Below, in pieces: positions 8,343 to 16,526 of a DNA stretch of 44,831 nucleotides. The stretch lies in contig NZ_AUXT01000018.1 of NCBI RefSeq assembly GCF_001625595.1, positions 1-44,831 on the forward strand. The letters are read 5' to 3'. How positions within the stretch are numbered: position 1 is the stretch's first letter; each line of letters opens with the position of its first letter. The notes beneath the pieces are model-generated. The model saw only the letters and a program-made list of their open reading frames with translations, did no database searches and was not told the DNA's origin. The translations under genes were made by a program, and so were the position numbers. This DNA is from Pseudoalteromonas luteoviolacea NCIMB 1942. GTDB lineage: Bacteria; Pseudomonadota; Gammaproteobacteria; Enterobacterales; Alteromonadaceae.

Positions 8343-8978
8343 ATGCTGAATCCCGAATACTTGATTTCTTTTGCTGTAGCAAGCCTCGTTATTGCTGTCG
8401 CTCCTGGTCCCTCAAATGCATTTTTAATGGCACAAACTTTCACCAATGGAAAAAGTGCTGGTATGCAAAGCGCACTTGGCTTTGCACTAGGCGGGGTTGT
8501 ACATACTTTATTTGCGGTTATTGGCCTATCTGCAATTTTGAAAGCATCGGAAACCGCTTACACAACAGTGCAGTACTTAGGTGCTGCATATCTTGCTTAT
8601 TTGGGTGTTATAACACTGAAAGATACGCTTACTTCCTCTCAAAACCATCAACAAGAAGCACAAATAAATACAAGTAAACCCAATAAGAATGTCACTTTTC
8701 AAGCTATGATGACTGAAGTGCTAAACCCAAAAGTGGCGCTGTTCTTTATCGCGTTTATCCCTCAATTCGTTGATACCTCTTTGGATGCCTCAACCACATT
8801 GCAACTCGCTTTATTTGGCCTGCTCTATCCTATATTAGCTTTTCCGATAGACTGTGCCTATGTATACGGGGGAGATAAAATCGCGGGGTACTTTAGAGCA
8901 CACCCACAAGCACCGATCTGGATAGACAGAATATCGGGTGCCATATTTATTGCACTGGCAGTAAACCTCCTGCTATAG
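8343..8978 (+). CDS. LysE/RhtB-family amino acid exporter
   Basis: The 211-residue inner-membrane protein has about six hydrophobic segments and belongs to the LysE/RhtB family of amino acid or metabolite exporters. The family hallmark PGPSNAF sits in the first helix, followed by the conserved G...G.ALG.ALG.GG..H helix and NPKVALFF in the middle of the protein. It is followed after 12 bases by mgsA in the same direction, so the two are probably co-transcribed. The exported compound is unknown. Confidence 0.88.
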   Translation: MLNPEYLISFAVASLVIAVAPGPSNAFLMAQTFTNGKSAGMQSALGFALGGVVHTLFAVIGLSAILKASETAYTTVQYLGAAYLAYLGVITLKDTLTSSQNHQQEAQINTSKPNKNVTFQAMMTEVLNPKVALFFIAFIPQFVDTSLDASTTLQLALFGLLYPILAFPIDCAYVYGGDKIAGYFRAHPQAPIWIDRISGAIFIALAVNLLL

Positions 8979-8990
8979 AAGAGCTCGCTT

Positions 8991-9449
8991 ATGGAACAGA
9001 AACATTCAACGATTCCAGCAAAAAAACACATTGCCTTAGTTGCGCATGATGGTAAAAAACAAGCGATGGTAAATTGGTGTGCAAATCATACAGGCATATT
9101 GAGTTGCCACTGTCTATCTGCCACAGGAACTACAGGCAATTTGATAGAAGCTAAAACTGGCTTAGAAGTCACAAAATTGCTCAGTGGTCCCATGGGTGGA
9201 GATCAACAGCTAGGGGCGCAAATCGCTGAACAACGTGTAAATATGCTGATTTTCTTTTGGGATCCGCTTTCATCTCAACCCCATGACCCAGATGTCAAAG
9301 CATTACTGCGCCTTGCCGCTGTTTGGAATATTCCGGTCGCTTGTAACGAAGCAACCGCTGATATGTTAATAACATCATCATACATGGGGTGTGAGTTGCT
9401 AAGGCAGCAACCCGATTATGACGAATACTTCAAAAGTCGACTCAGTTAA
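8991..9449 (+). CDS. mgsA: Methylglyoxal synthase
   Basis: The 152-residue enzyme converts dihydroxyacetone phosphate to methylglyoxal and phosphate, a bypass that relieves phosphate limitation or sugar-phosphate stress. Catalytic and binding residues match E. coli MgsA: H19 and D20 in AHDGKK, D71 in GPMGGDQQ, and H98 and D101 in PHDPDVKAL. Length is the usual one. The gene sits 12 bases after lysE. Its TAA overlaps the stop codon of the convergent yegD, leaving no room for a separate terminator. The reaction draws on triose phosphates from lower glycolysis. Confidence 0.95.
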   Translation: MEQKHSTIPAKKHIALVAHDGKKQAMVNWCANHTGILSCHCLSATGTTGNLIEAKTGLEVTKLLSGPMGGDQQLGAQIAEQRVNMLIFFWDPLSSQPHDPDVKALLRLAAVWNIPVACNEATADMLITSSYMGCELLRQQPDYDEYFKSRLS

Positions 9450-10807
9450 CGGTAAATACGCTCGGCCCACTTTGTAAGACCGGCTGTCACACTGCCAAAG
9501 TTATCGCCATTTAGCATTGGAATGTTACCCAATGCTTCGCGTAACGCTTGCTTTAACAACGGCGACTGAGCACTGCCTCCTGTCAGGTATATTGCATCTG
9601 GTTGGACACCGGCATCTGTAATTGCTTGTTGCGCAAGGTGGGTAATTTGCGACAAACTAGAATTTACCGACTCCTCTAGCTCTGTGACATTTACCTGCTG
9701 CATCAACTGCGCTTCAACAAATGAAAGGTCGGCACTGTATTCGCTTACTTCACTCAGTGCTATTTTGGCAAGTTCAGCCTGTCTAACAAATTGATGTGTC
9801 ATTTTGTTTTCATGGATCACTTGCAAACGAGCAAGTTTGTTGGCTTCCTTCACATCTCGCAACATCGTTACCAGCTCTCTGCCAAAAGTACTACTATAGA
9901 AGTCACTTTGCATTTGAATATCATTGATTTTGCAGGCTTGCCAAAATATTTGGTGAGGGAGTGGTAGGCCCGATTTAAATTCACCACCCAGCCCACAGGT
10001 CGGCATCAGCTTATGAAACGCCAACGCAATATCTAAATCGTTTCCGCCGATCCGTTTACCTGTATGCGCCATAAAATCGCCGCTACGGTCAGTGTTATCT
10101 CTAAAGCTCGGCCCCATTTGGACGAAAGAACAATCACTCGTTCCCCCGCCGATATCAACGACCAATACTTTTTGGTCATGTTGTAAATTACACTCAAAGT
10201 CAATGCCTGCAGCCAACGGCTCAAACAAAAACTCAACTTCTTTAAAGCCAGCTCGATGGGCTGCTGTCGTCAAAATATCAATTGCCTGACGATTGCTTTC
10301 TTCACCCCCGACGGCTTGGAAATTGACAGGACGACCTATTACTGTGTGAGTAAGTGTTTTTCCTAAGTGGCGCTCTGCACGACGCTTTAACTCAATGATC
10401 ATTGCGCTTGCGATATCTTCGAAAAATGCAATTTGCTCTGGCTTCAGACCAATGGCACCAAAGAAAGATTTAGGAGACTTAACAAAGTAACCCTCTTCTG
10501 GCATGGATATATATTCTTCGATCGCTTCTTGCCCAACAAAAACACCGCTTTCCGTGTTTTCTAAATCAAGGTCATTACGGGCGAGTTTGGCACTTTTCAA
10601 TATACCTGCACGCGCTGAACGATATGCTGTCTGGTCACTACCATTTAACTCTCGGGCAACTAAATCTGATATCAATGAGTTGTGAAGTGCATACAAAGTA
10701 GAAGGCAAGTAGTGTTTGCCTTGCTCCAATGGGACAAGACTCACCCTATTTTGTTGCCATACACCCATTGCACAATTTGAACTACCATAATCAAAACCGA
10801 CAACCAT
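9446..10807 (-). CDS. yegD: YegD-like short Hsp70 ATPase
   Basis: This 453-residue protein is an Hsp70-family nucleotide-binding domain without the peptide-binding half, as in E. coli YegD. Phosphate-1 motif DYGSSNC lies at about residues 6-12. Phosphate-2 motif VVDIGGGTSDCSF lies near residue 217, and the adenosine motif YLTGGSAQSP lies near 409. A conserved glutamate-rich interior replaces the substrate domain. The start has GAGGT a few bases upstream. The cellular role of YegD proteins is not settled. It is the last of several minus-strand genes that follow the small unknown protein at 12489-12788. Confidence 0.9.
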   Translation of the reverse strand: MVVGFDYGSSNCAMGVWQQNRVSLVPLEQGKHYLPSTLYALHNSLISDLVARELNGSDQTAYRSARAGILKSAKLARNDLDLENTESGVFVGQEAIEEYISMPEEGYFVKSPKSFFGAIGLKPEQIAFFEDIASAMIIELKRRAERHLGKTLTHTVIGRPVNFQAVGGEESNRQAIDILTTAAHRAGFKEVEFLFEPLAAGIDFECNLQHDQKVLVVDIGGGTSDCSFVQMGPSFRDNTDRSGDFMAHTGKRIGGNDLDIALAFHKLMPTCGLGGEFKSGLPLPHQIFWQACKINDIQMQSDFYSSTFGRELVTMLRDVKEANKLARLQVIHENKMTHQFVRQAELAKIALSEVSEYSADLSFVEAQLMQQVNVTELEESVNSSLSQITHLAQQAITDAGVQPDAIYLTGGSAQSPLLKQALREALGNIPMLNGDNFGSVTAGLTKWAERIYR

Positions 10808-10894
10808 CGTGACCTCACAACTGTAAAGAAAAAGGCCGCGAAATGTAGCATAGCCAGCACGTAATTTAAAGGTAAATTGAGATGACTTCCTACA

Positions 10895-11737
10895 CTATAA
10901 CTGCGCTTTTATTCTTAAAAAGCTGGCGAATCGGGGTTTGCCATATTTGGTTTTCCCTTGGTATTGAAAAGTGATTGTACTGCCAATCGGTGGGGGAGTT
11001 TCACGCTGCTTATCACTAAAACCGGTACCGATATTAAATGTGATCCCAGATGGCATACGAACTTTGAGTGCGCCCATCATACCTTCATATTTACCCCTTC
11101 CAGGTAAGTGTGCAATCACTACAGCCTCTGCATCAAATTTTGGTTTATATTTTAGAATTTGCGCCGTTCGGCCACTTGCATGCTTAGCACGCTTTTCATG
11201 TAACATCACGCCCTCCCCACCACGCGCAAGCACATCCTGATAAAATGAGTCTAGCTCTAACTTATTTTTAAAGTGAAACTGCTCAACGGTTTTGACGTGA
11301 ATACTAGGCAGCTCATCAATCAACTTTTTATAAGTTTGATATCGAGCTTCAAAAGACTGTTCACGATCTGGCGCATCAAAAATAAGGTAGTTTACCTGCT
11401 GCCAGTTCTTGTGGTCGGGCACTTTCCGTCGTATCAAACTACTCACAAACGCAAAGTTGTTATACCCAGCCCAAAGCTCACCATCCAGCCAACGGTTTGG
11501 CAAGATAGCTGTAAACCAATGCGGTGCATGTATGACATTCCCTTTACGCGTTTTAAGTTGCTTGCCATCCCAAATGGCTCTTACTCCATCGTATTTTTCG
11601 CTGACTAAGTAATGGTTGACTGGCTGTTGCTGTGCGTAAACTTTAGCAAGCTGAACATGAGGAACTTGTTGAGCCAAAAGGGGGAACGTTAAAAAGGCGA
11701 AAAATATGGCGACAAGCCAGACGAGAATTTGTTTCAT
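10895..11737 (-). CDS. ligE: Exported ATP-dependent DNA ligase (Lig E type)
   Basis: This 280-residue minimal ATP-dependent DNA ligase has an N-terminal signal peptide (MKQILVWLVAIFFAFL... ending LLAQQ). Nucleotidyltransferase motifs follow in order: motif I EKYDGVR with the lysine that takes AMP, motif III WLDGELW, IIIa YLIFDAP, motif IV GGEGVMLH and motif V KYKPK. An OB-fold tail (about residues 200-280) ends KPRFASFLRIKA. The frame extends to 11788, but AGGAAAG precedes the ATG at 11737. Lig E enzymes are known from Haemophilus, Neisseria, Vibrio and Alteromonas relatives. They are thought to act on DNA in the periplasm or outside the cell. Confidence 0.92.
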   Translation of the reverse strand: MKQILVWLVAIFFAFLTFPLLAQQVPHVQLAKVYAQQQPVNHYLVSEKYDGVRAIWDGKQLKTRKGNVIHAPHWFTAILPNRWLDGELWAGYNNFAFVSSLIRRKVPDHKNWQQVNYLIFDAPDREQSFEARYQTYKKLIDELPSIHVKTVEQFHFKNKLELDSFYQDVLARGGEGVMLHEKRAKHASGRTAQILKYKPKFDAEAVVIAHLPGRGKYEGMMGALKVRMPSGITFNIGTGFSDKQRETPPPIGSTITFQYQGKTKYGKPRFASFLRIKAQL

Positions 11738-11808
11738 GCTACTTTCCTTTGCAGATAAAAAACGTATATTCAATCTAAAAAGTAGCACTTTTAGCTCATT
11801 TGTACAGG

Positions 11809-12462
11809 CTAGCCGCTTGTTATTACATTCTTATAAGCAGTTTCTAAACTGTCGCAAAGCCACGTCGCTTTTGAAAAGTCTTGTTGTTTTGAATGCTGAT
11901 GGGGTATCACAATGGTCCTTAAGCCGGCTTCAATTGCAGATGTTAACCCCGTATGGGAATCCTCTAATGCAATCGCTTGTTGTGTCGGTATATTTAACTG
12001 GCTCAGGGCCTTTTGATAAGGCTCAGGGTGTGGTTTAGGATGCTGCACATCGTCTTTGCAAACAACACAATCGAATAACTCAAGCAAGCCGTAATGTGAT
12101 AACACAGGCATCGCCTCCGCGATTGTACTACCCGTAACTAGTGCCAACTTAAAATTCTGAGAACACGCCGATAATACATCTCTTGCATGAGGCATCAAAA
12201 CTGGTTTATGTGTTTTTGCTGTTTCTATAAACTGTAGGTTCTTTTCTTGGGCTAGCTTTAATCCAGCTTTAGAAAGAGAGTAACGCTGTTGTAAGATATG
12301 CCCAGTTTTAACTGTGGGCACACCAGAAAACTCATTGCAAAAGGTGAGTTCATCAATAAATACTTGAAACGGCTTGAGCACTTCACACCAACTCAAGTAG
12401 TGAAGTGTCTCTGAGTCTACTAACGTGCCATCAAAATCAAACAATAACGCCTGTATACTCAT
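11809..12462 (-). CDS. HAD-superfamily phosphatase/phosphomutase-like protein
   Basis: The 217-residue HAD hydrolase is of the beta-phosphoglucomutase/sugar-phosphatase type with a helical cap. Motif I, DFDGTLVDSE, carries both catalytic aspartates at about residues 9-11. Motif II is VTGST, motif III is the lysine in KPHPEPY, and motif IV is LEDSHTG. A GTG at 12468 is possible, but the ATG at 12462 lies five bases from AAGGAG and is preferred. The gene follows the 99-residue unknown protein by 26 bases and precedes ligE by 71 bases on the same strand. Substrate is not predictable. Confidence 0.88.
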   Translation of the reverse strand: MSIQALLFDFDGTLVDSETLHYLSWCEVLKPFQVFIDELTFCNEFSGVPTVKTGHILQQRYSLSKAGLKLAQEKNLQFIETAKTHKPVLMPHARDVLSACSQNFKLALVTGSTIAEAMPVLSHYGLLELFDCVVCKDDVQHPKPHPEPYQKALSQLNIPTQQAIALEDSHTGLTSAIEAGLRTIVIPHQHSKQQDFSKATWLCDSLETAYKNVITSG

Positions 12463-12488
12463 AAACACTCCTTATTTATTAAATTATT

Positions 12489-12788
12489 TTAGCCTTTTAG
12501 TGCTGTTGGTGGCTCTGCATAGGCCTCTTCGCCCGTTTCGACTTCCACTAATTCGTAGCCGCGTTGCTTTCTAACTACTTTTAACACTGGTTTCTCGAAT
12601 GCTGACTTAAGTCTATCTGAATCAGCTTGTAACTCTTCAATGGTATGTCCAAAAGGAGCTGCGCCAGTCTCTGACCAATTTGTTACTTTTCCGTTGATGT
12701 TGTACTCAACTTCATGAATTTGGTATAGCGCTGAATCGTTGTCTTTATCTTCACAATAAATCACGCGGTAGTTCCAAAATCCAGACAT
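12489..12788 (-). CDS. Small conserved-looking protein of unknown function
   Basis: The product is 99 residues, soluble and acidic, with no signal peptide, membrane segment or cysteine pair. It opens MSGFWNYRVIYCEDKDN and has an aromatic/charged beta-strand-like first half (YQIHEVEYN, VTNWSETGAAPFG) and a helix rich in charged residues in the middle. It is treated as real because of AGGAG seven bases before the ATG, codon use like its neighbours, and a position 26 bases ahead of the HAD gene on the same strand. I do not recognise the family with certainty, and no function is proposed. Confidence 0.7.
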   Translation of the reverse strand: MSGFWNYRVIYCEDKDNDSALYQIHEVEYNINGKVTNWSETGAAPFGHTIEELQADSDRLKSAFEKPVLKVVRKQRGYELVEVETGEEAYAEPPTALKG

Positions 12789-12857
12789 ATTTAACTCCTC
12801 TTACTTTATACTACGCTGCGACTGTACCAACTTATTAGTACAGTTGCATTAAAGAAA

Positions 12858-12896
12858 TAAAAAACCCGCGTTATTTTATCAATAACACGGGTTTAT
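12858..12896 (-). terminator. Terminator of the TonB-dependent receptor gene
   Basis: Read on the minus strand, AAACCCGTGTTATT pairs with AATAACGCGGGTTT apart from one mismatch, with a short loop. It is followed by a T-rich tail about 25 bases after the receptor stop. On the plus strand it has fewer T residues. Confidence 0.8.
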
Positions 12897-12920
12897 AACG
12901 GTTTATTTCACTTCACTCTA

Positions 12921-15218
12921 TTAGAAGAAGCGAACCTTGAACTCAGCACCGATGAAGCGTTCTTCATTCAACATACCTGTGTTGTTATTGAAATCTACGC
13001 CACCAATAACAACTTGCTCATCAAACAAGTTACGTACGAATACCGATGCTTCGTATTCGTTATCACCAGATGCCCAAGCATAACCTGCCCTTACACCAGT
13101 TTCGAATAACGCTTCGCCTTCAAACTCAACTGATTCGTATAGGAAGAAGTTGATTTTGCTACGATAAGAGGTATCAGCGTATACGAAGAAGTCACCGCCT
13201 TCTAGCTCTTTAGTATAACGAAGTGTTGCATTAGCAATCCACTCTGGAGCATGTGGAAGGCTATTGCCATCTAGGTTATAAAGACCGGCATCATTCTTTA
13301 CGTTTGTGATCGTACACTGAGCACAACCTTCAATAGCCAAGCTTGGATCGTCGATTTCTGTTTTGTTATAGCTCAGATTGAAAGTTGCGTTGAGCTCGTC
13401 AGTAAGCACCCATTCTGTATCTAGCTCAAAACCATAACCAGTTGTTTTATCAGCATTAACTAAGCGGTTAAAGTTTGCACCACCACCTACAGCAGTTAAC
13501 TGCTGATCATTCATCTGATAATAGAAAACAGTACCGTTTACACGACCTTGCCCGTCTAACACATCAGACTTTATACCAAACTCAATTGAATTCGTTGTCT
13601 CTGAATCAGCAACAGTTACTTCATCACCAAATAGGATACGACCCTGAACACTCGGAGCACGGAAACCGTTCGCTAAACGACCAAATAGATTGATATCATC
13701 AGTCAGCTTGTAAGTAGCACTTAAGTCCCAGCTTACATGGCTGTCGCTTGGGTTTGCACGGCCTTCTAAGAAATCTGGCGAACCATTCCAAGGCGTTGGA
13801 TTGTCAGTTCTTTTCGCATAAAACTCTTTTTCATCGTCAGAGTAACGAACACCAAGAGTTAAATCCAGTTTGTCTGATAGCGTGTAATCAAATGAACCAA
13901 ATACAGCCCAAGCTGAGGTATCTTGATTCTGGACTGCATAACCGTTTTGTAAACCATACTGGCCCGCTGCGGTGTCGAATGCACCTGTATCAAAGCCAAA
14001 GCTTTCAATGGTCATCTCTTCTTCAAACAAGAAAACACCTACTTGGAAATTAAAATCTCCTGAGTAGTTACTCGATAGGCGTAACTCTTGCGTATATTGA
14101 TCATGATCAGGAAGAGCATCAGCAGTTTCAGATGAGAATGGAATCAGACCTGGTCCCATTGTTGGTGCAAATTCATTGCCATATGCACCATCGACATCCG
14201 CACGCGAGTATATTTCTGCACTTTCCCAAGCTGAGATTGATGTTACCGTATGCTCGGCAAGATCCCACTCAAGTTTTAAGCTTAGACCTTGAGTTTCTAC
14301 TTGCTGTGTCGCACGAGAAGCTGCGTCGTGATAAACAACATCATTATCATAGATTGGGTTGATGTTATTTGAGCCTTTCTCAATCAGGTTTGCACGAAAT
14401 GGAATTGGACGACCGTCAAGATCACGAACGTGATAGTTTAACAAACCTGTAAAATCATCACCTTCATATAAAAATTGAACACGTGCAGCCTTTTCGCTGT
14501 AACCGCCTAAAGAGTCTTCTTTTGCGAACTCATTGGTTACACCTTCTGGTGAGCGAACATCTATGTAGTCTGGCTGTTCTTGCCATAACACAGATACACG
14601 CGTAGAAATTCTGTCAGTCAGGCCTGTACCTACAGCACCTTCAAAGTCAACAGACTCACGGCTACCGTATGAAACTGATGCATAACCATCAAATTCTTGA
14701 CTCGGCTTTACAGAATCAAATTTAACAAGACCGGCTGGTGTATTACGACCAAATAAAGTTCCCTGAGGACCACGAAGCACTTCAATACGCTCGATATCAA
14801 AAACAGGGAAGCCTTTTAGAATAGGGTTTTCTTGAACGACTTCGTCAACAACCAAAGAAACCGGTTGCGAAGCATTTAGATCGAAGTCGGTGTTACCAAG
14901 ACCGCGGACATAAAAGCGCGGGAATGTACGTCCAAACGAAGATTCAACCGACAAGCTCGGGATCTTAGCGTTCATAAAGCGGATATCCATACCAGCTGAA
15001 CTGTAGGCGTCAAGGTTGTCGCCTTGTAATGCAGACACTGAAACTGGCACTTCTTGTGCATTTTCAACACGCTTACGTGCGGTGATTTGAATCACTTCCA
15101 GTTGATTACTTTTCGCTTGCGTTTCTTCAGCAAGCGTTGTGAATGAAGTACCTGCTACAGCAGAGAACAACGTTGCATTAATTAAAGTTGCTAACGTAGA
15201 TCTTTTCATTGCTTTCAT
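12921..15218 (-). CDS. TonB-dependent outer-membrane receptor
   Basis: The 765-residue TonB-dependent receptor has a signal peptide (about residues 1-30, ending LAEE). A TonB-box-like segment, LEVIQITARKR, comes next, then a plug domain with IERIEVLRGPQGTLFGRNTPAG near residue 145, and a 22-strand-type barrel ending in the aromatic residue required for insertion (KVRFF). It imports a scarce ligand in an energy-dependent way. The sequence style matches Alteromonadales receptors for iron chelates or organic nutrients, but no neighbouring transport or catabolic gene identifies the ligand. The first ATG is kept; a second ATG three codons later is also possible. It is flanked by its own terminator and a long leader. 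Confidence 0.93.
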   Translation of the reverse strand: MKAMKRSTLATLINATLFSAVAGTSFTTLAEETQAKSNQLEVIQITARKRVENAQEVPVSVSALQGDNLDAYSSAGMDIRFMNAKIPSLSVESSFGRTFPRFYVRGLGNTDFDLNASQPVSLVVDEVVQENPILKGFPVFDIERIEVLRGPQGTLFGRNTPAGLVKFDSVKPSQEFDGYASVSYGSRESVDFEGAVGTGLTDRISTRVSVLWQEQPDYIDVRSPEGVTNEFAKEDSLGGYSEKAARVQFLYEGDDFTGLLNYHVRDLDGRPIPFRANLIEKGSNNINPIYDNDVVYHDAASRATQQVETQGLSLKLEWDLAEHTVTSISAWESAEIYSRADVDGAYGNEFAPTMGPGLIPFSSETADALPDHDQYTQELRLSSNYSGDFNFQVGVFLFEEEMTIESFGFDTGAFDTAAGQYGLQNGYAVQNQDTSAWAVFGSFDYTLSDKLDLTLGVRYSDDEKEFYAKRTDNPTPWNGSPDFLEGRANPSDSHVSWDLSATYKLTDDINLFGRLANGFRAPSVQGRILFGDEVTVADSETTNSIEFGIKSDVLDGQGRVNGTVFYYQMNDQQLTAVGGGANFNRLVNADKTTGYGFELDTEWVLTDELNATFNLSYNKTEIDDPSLAIEGCAQCTITNVKNDAGLYNLDGNSLPHAPEWIANATLRYTKELEGGDFFVYADTSYRSKINFFLYESVEFEGEALFETGVRAGYAWASGDNEYEASVFVRNLFDEQVVIGGVDFNNNTGMLNEERFIGAEFKVRFF

Positions 15219-15238
15219 GTTGGTTTTTGACCTTATTT

Positions 15239-15373
15239 ATGCACTCTTTGAGTTCAACGGTAAATTGGGCGCCGTTTCACAATGGCTATGGCATTCAATT
15301 TTGCGCGTCAATGACAAACAACGCGGACCTCATTATCGAGAGTGCAAAGCGAAAAACGAGGCTGAACGCAACG
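15239..15373 (-). promoter_or_regulatory. Possible structured 5' leader of the TonB receptor mRNA
   Basis: Between the likely promoter and the receptor start is an untranslated leader of about 155 bases. An 8 bp inverted repeat, TGCACTCT at 15240-15247 and AGAGTGCA at 15339-15346, could close a domain containing at least two inner hairpins. These are AACGG/CCGTT at 15256-15260 and 15272-15276, and CGCGT/ACGCG at 15304-15308 and 15321-15325. The closing helix ends about 20 bases before the ATG, so folding could affect translation. It does not match the conserved boxes of cobalamin, TPP or purine riboswitches. Confidence 0.28.
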
Positions 15374-15379
15374 GGCGTA

Positions 15380-15410
15380 ATTATAGCAGCAAATTTTTAA
15401 AATGCTCCAA
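15380..15410 (-). promoter_or_regulatory. Candidate sigma-70 promoter for the TonB receptor
   Basis: On the minus strand a perfect TATAAT at 15385-15380 is preceded by TTGGAG at 15410-15405, with a 19-base spacer that is longer than ideal. It would start transcription near 15373. Confidence 0.4.
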
Positions 15411-15911
15411 ATAAACACATAAATTACACACATTTTTACAACGTTCGACGACGTTAGGTCAAACTTTACGAATTTTAGCAACAAAAAGCGGACATTTGTC
15501 CTTATAAAATAATAAATATTGTGGTCAAGAAATTGTTTTTACCTATTAACTAAACAAAGCATCAATATTCTGTTGATGTTTAAAAAATTAACTGAGATAT
15601 GTACAAAAGGTACACTCTCGCCAAATTTATAGTCATACCGGTTACAATCGCCCAAAATGGTAACCGGTGTCATGAAAGCCTGCGCATTCTATCTAAGCCT
15701 TTTCAACTAAGGGAGGACATTAGACCGCATATCAGAAACATAGCCAAAGCACCATTAAATAGAGTGCAAAACTAAAAAGAAGTTCAAAAGAAAAATGGAT
15801 TTAATAAGAGTAATTGGCAAATAACTCATCAAACTTTACCGAAGCAAAGTATTTCATAGTTAGAGATACAAGCACCCGCCTTGATTCAGCAAGTGCTGAT
15901 TAATACAAAAC
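15411..15911. other. Gene-free stretch between the TonB receptor and sixA
   Basis: About 500 bases hold no protein gene with coding character. The stretch contains the ACCGGTTAC inverted repeat (annotated separately), a TGTAC/GTACA repeat at about 15600-15614, and a 12-codon open frame starting at 15673 followed by a GGGAGG sequence. It may be the relic of a deleted gene and its control region, or a regulatory RNA locus. Confidence 0.4.
15637..15668. repeat. Inverted repeat ACCGGTTAC/GTAACCGGT, operator-like
   Basis: Perfect 9-base arms at 15637-15645 and 15660-15668 are separated by 14 bases. Each arm contains the palindromic hexamer ACCGGT. No T run follows, so it is not a terminator. The form suggests a paired operator for a dimeric regulator, but no gene that it would obviously control starts just downstream. 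Confidence 0.5.
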
Positions 15912-16379
15912 TTAAAGCTGAGGAGAATGCATTCCTGCATATGATGCTTTGTGAGTTGCTGGTTCGTACTGTATTACAGCTACACTTGCTGTGGAAAAAA
16001 TAGGCATCTCACCAGGAACCAGTTGATCGACCATATAACTGACTATCGGCATGTGCGCCACAATCAACCAAGACTCAATATCGTTGTTCATACTGATTAA
16101 TGTTTCAATATAATCCACCGCAAAAGAGGCACTGCCGCTTGGTACGATATCCGAGCACGTTTCTTCGAATACAAACTGATTATTGTGCTTTACCTCAAGC
16201 GCTGTCTGTTGTGCACGTTGATATGGGCTTACCAATAACGCTTGAGGTTGGTGACGCTCCAAAAGCCATTGACCCATTTCAAAAGCCTGTGCTCGCCCCC
16301 TTTTTGTTAACAATCGAGCTGCATCATCTGCTTGCATTGGTCCTGCTTCACCGTGTCGCATAATCAATAAGGTTTTCAT
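15912..16379 (-). CDS. sixA: SixA-type phosphohistidine phosphatase
   Basis: The 155-residue histidine-phosphatase-family protein has the RHGEA signature with nucleophile H9 and the second catalytic histidine H109 in IVAHMPIVS. SixA removes phosphate from phosphohistidine in the phosphotransfer domains of ArcB or in the nitrogen PTS. GGAGAG precedes the ATG. Within the histidine phosphatase family the short length and the motif spacing favour SixA over phosphoglycerate mutase. Its target in this organism is not shown by its neighbours. The gene is divergent from the M16 protease, with 147 bases between them. Confidence 0.9.
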   Translation of the reverse strand: MKTLLIMRHGEAGPMQADDAARLLTKRGRAQAFEMGQWLLERHQPQALLVSPYQRAQQTALEVKHNNQFVFEETCSDIVPSGSASFAVDYIETLISMNNDIESWLIVAHMPIVSYMVDQLVPGEMPIFSTASVAVIQYEPATHKASYAGMHSPQL

Positions 16380-16526
16380 AGCTCTCCGAAAAGTATCGAA
16401 ATTTTTATCTTTATCAGTAGTAAACCTAGTTATTTGTCCGCTATATTAAAACAAAAGATTCATAACTGTTAATAATTTACGTAATCGACAGACTATCTCA
16501 CTTATTTATATATCGGCGGCGCACAT

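Noticed and set aside
15239..15346. Cobalamin or TPP riboswitch in the TonB receptor leader
   Set aside because: None of the conserved boxes of these classes is present, so only a generic structured leader is proposed.
15139..15414. Forward open frame of 91 codons across the TonB receptor start
   Set aside because: It overlaps the receptor N-terminus and leader antisense, lacks a ribosome site and has no recognisable protein features.
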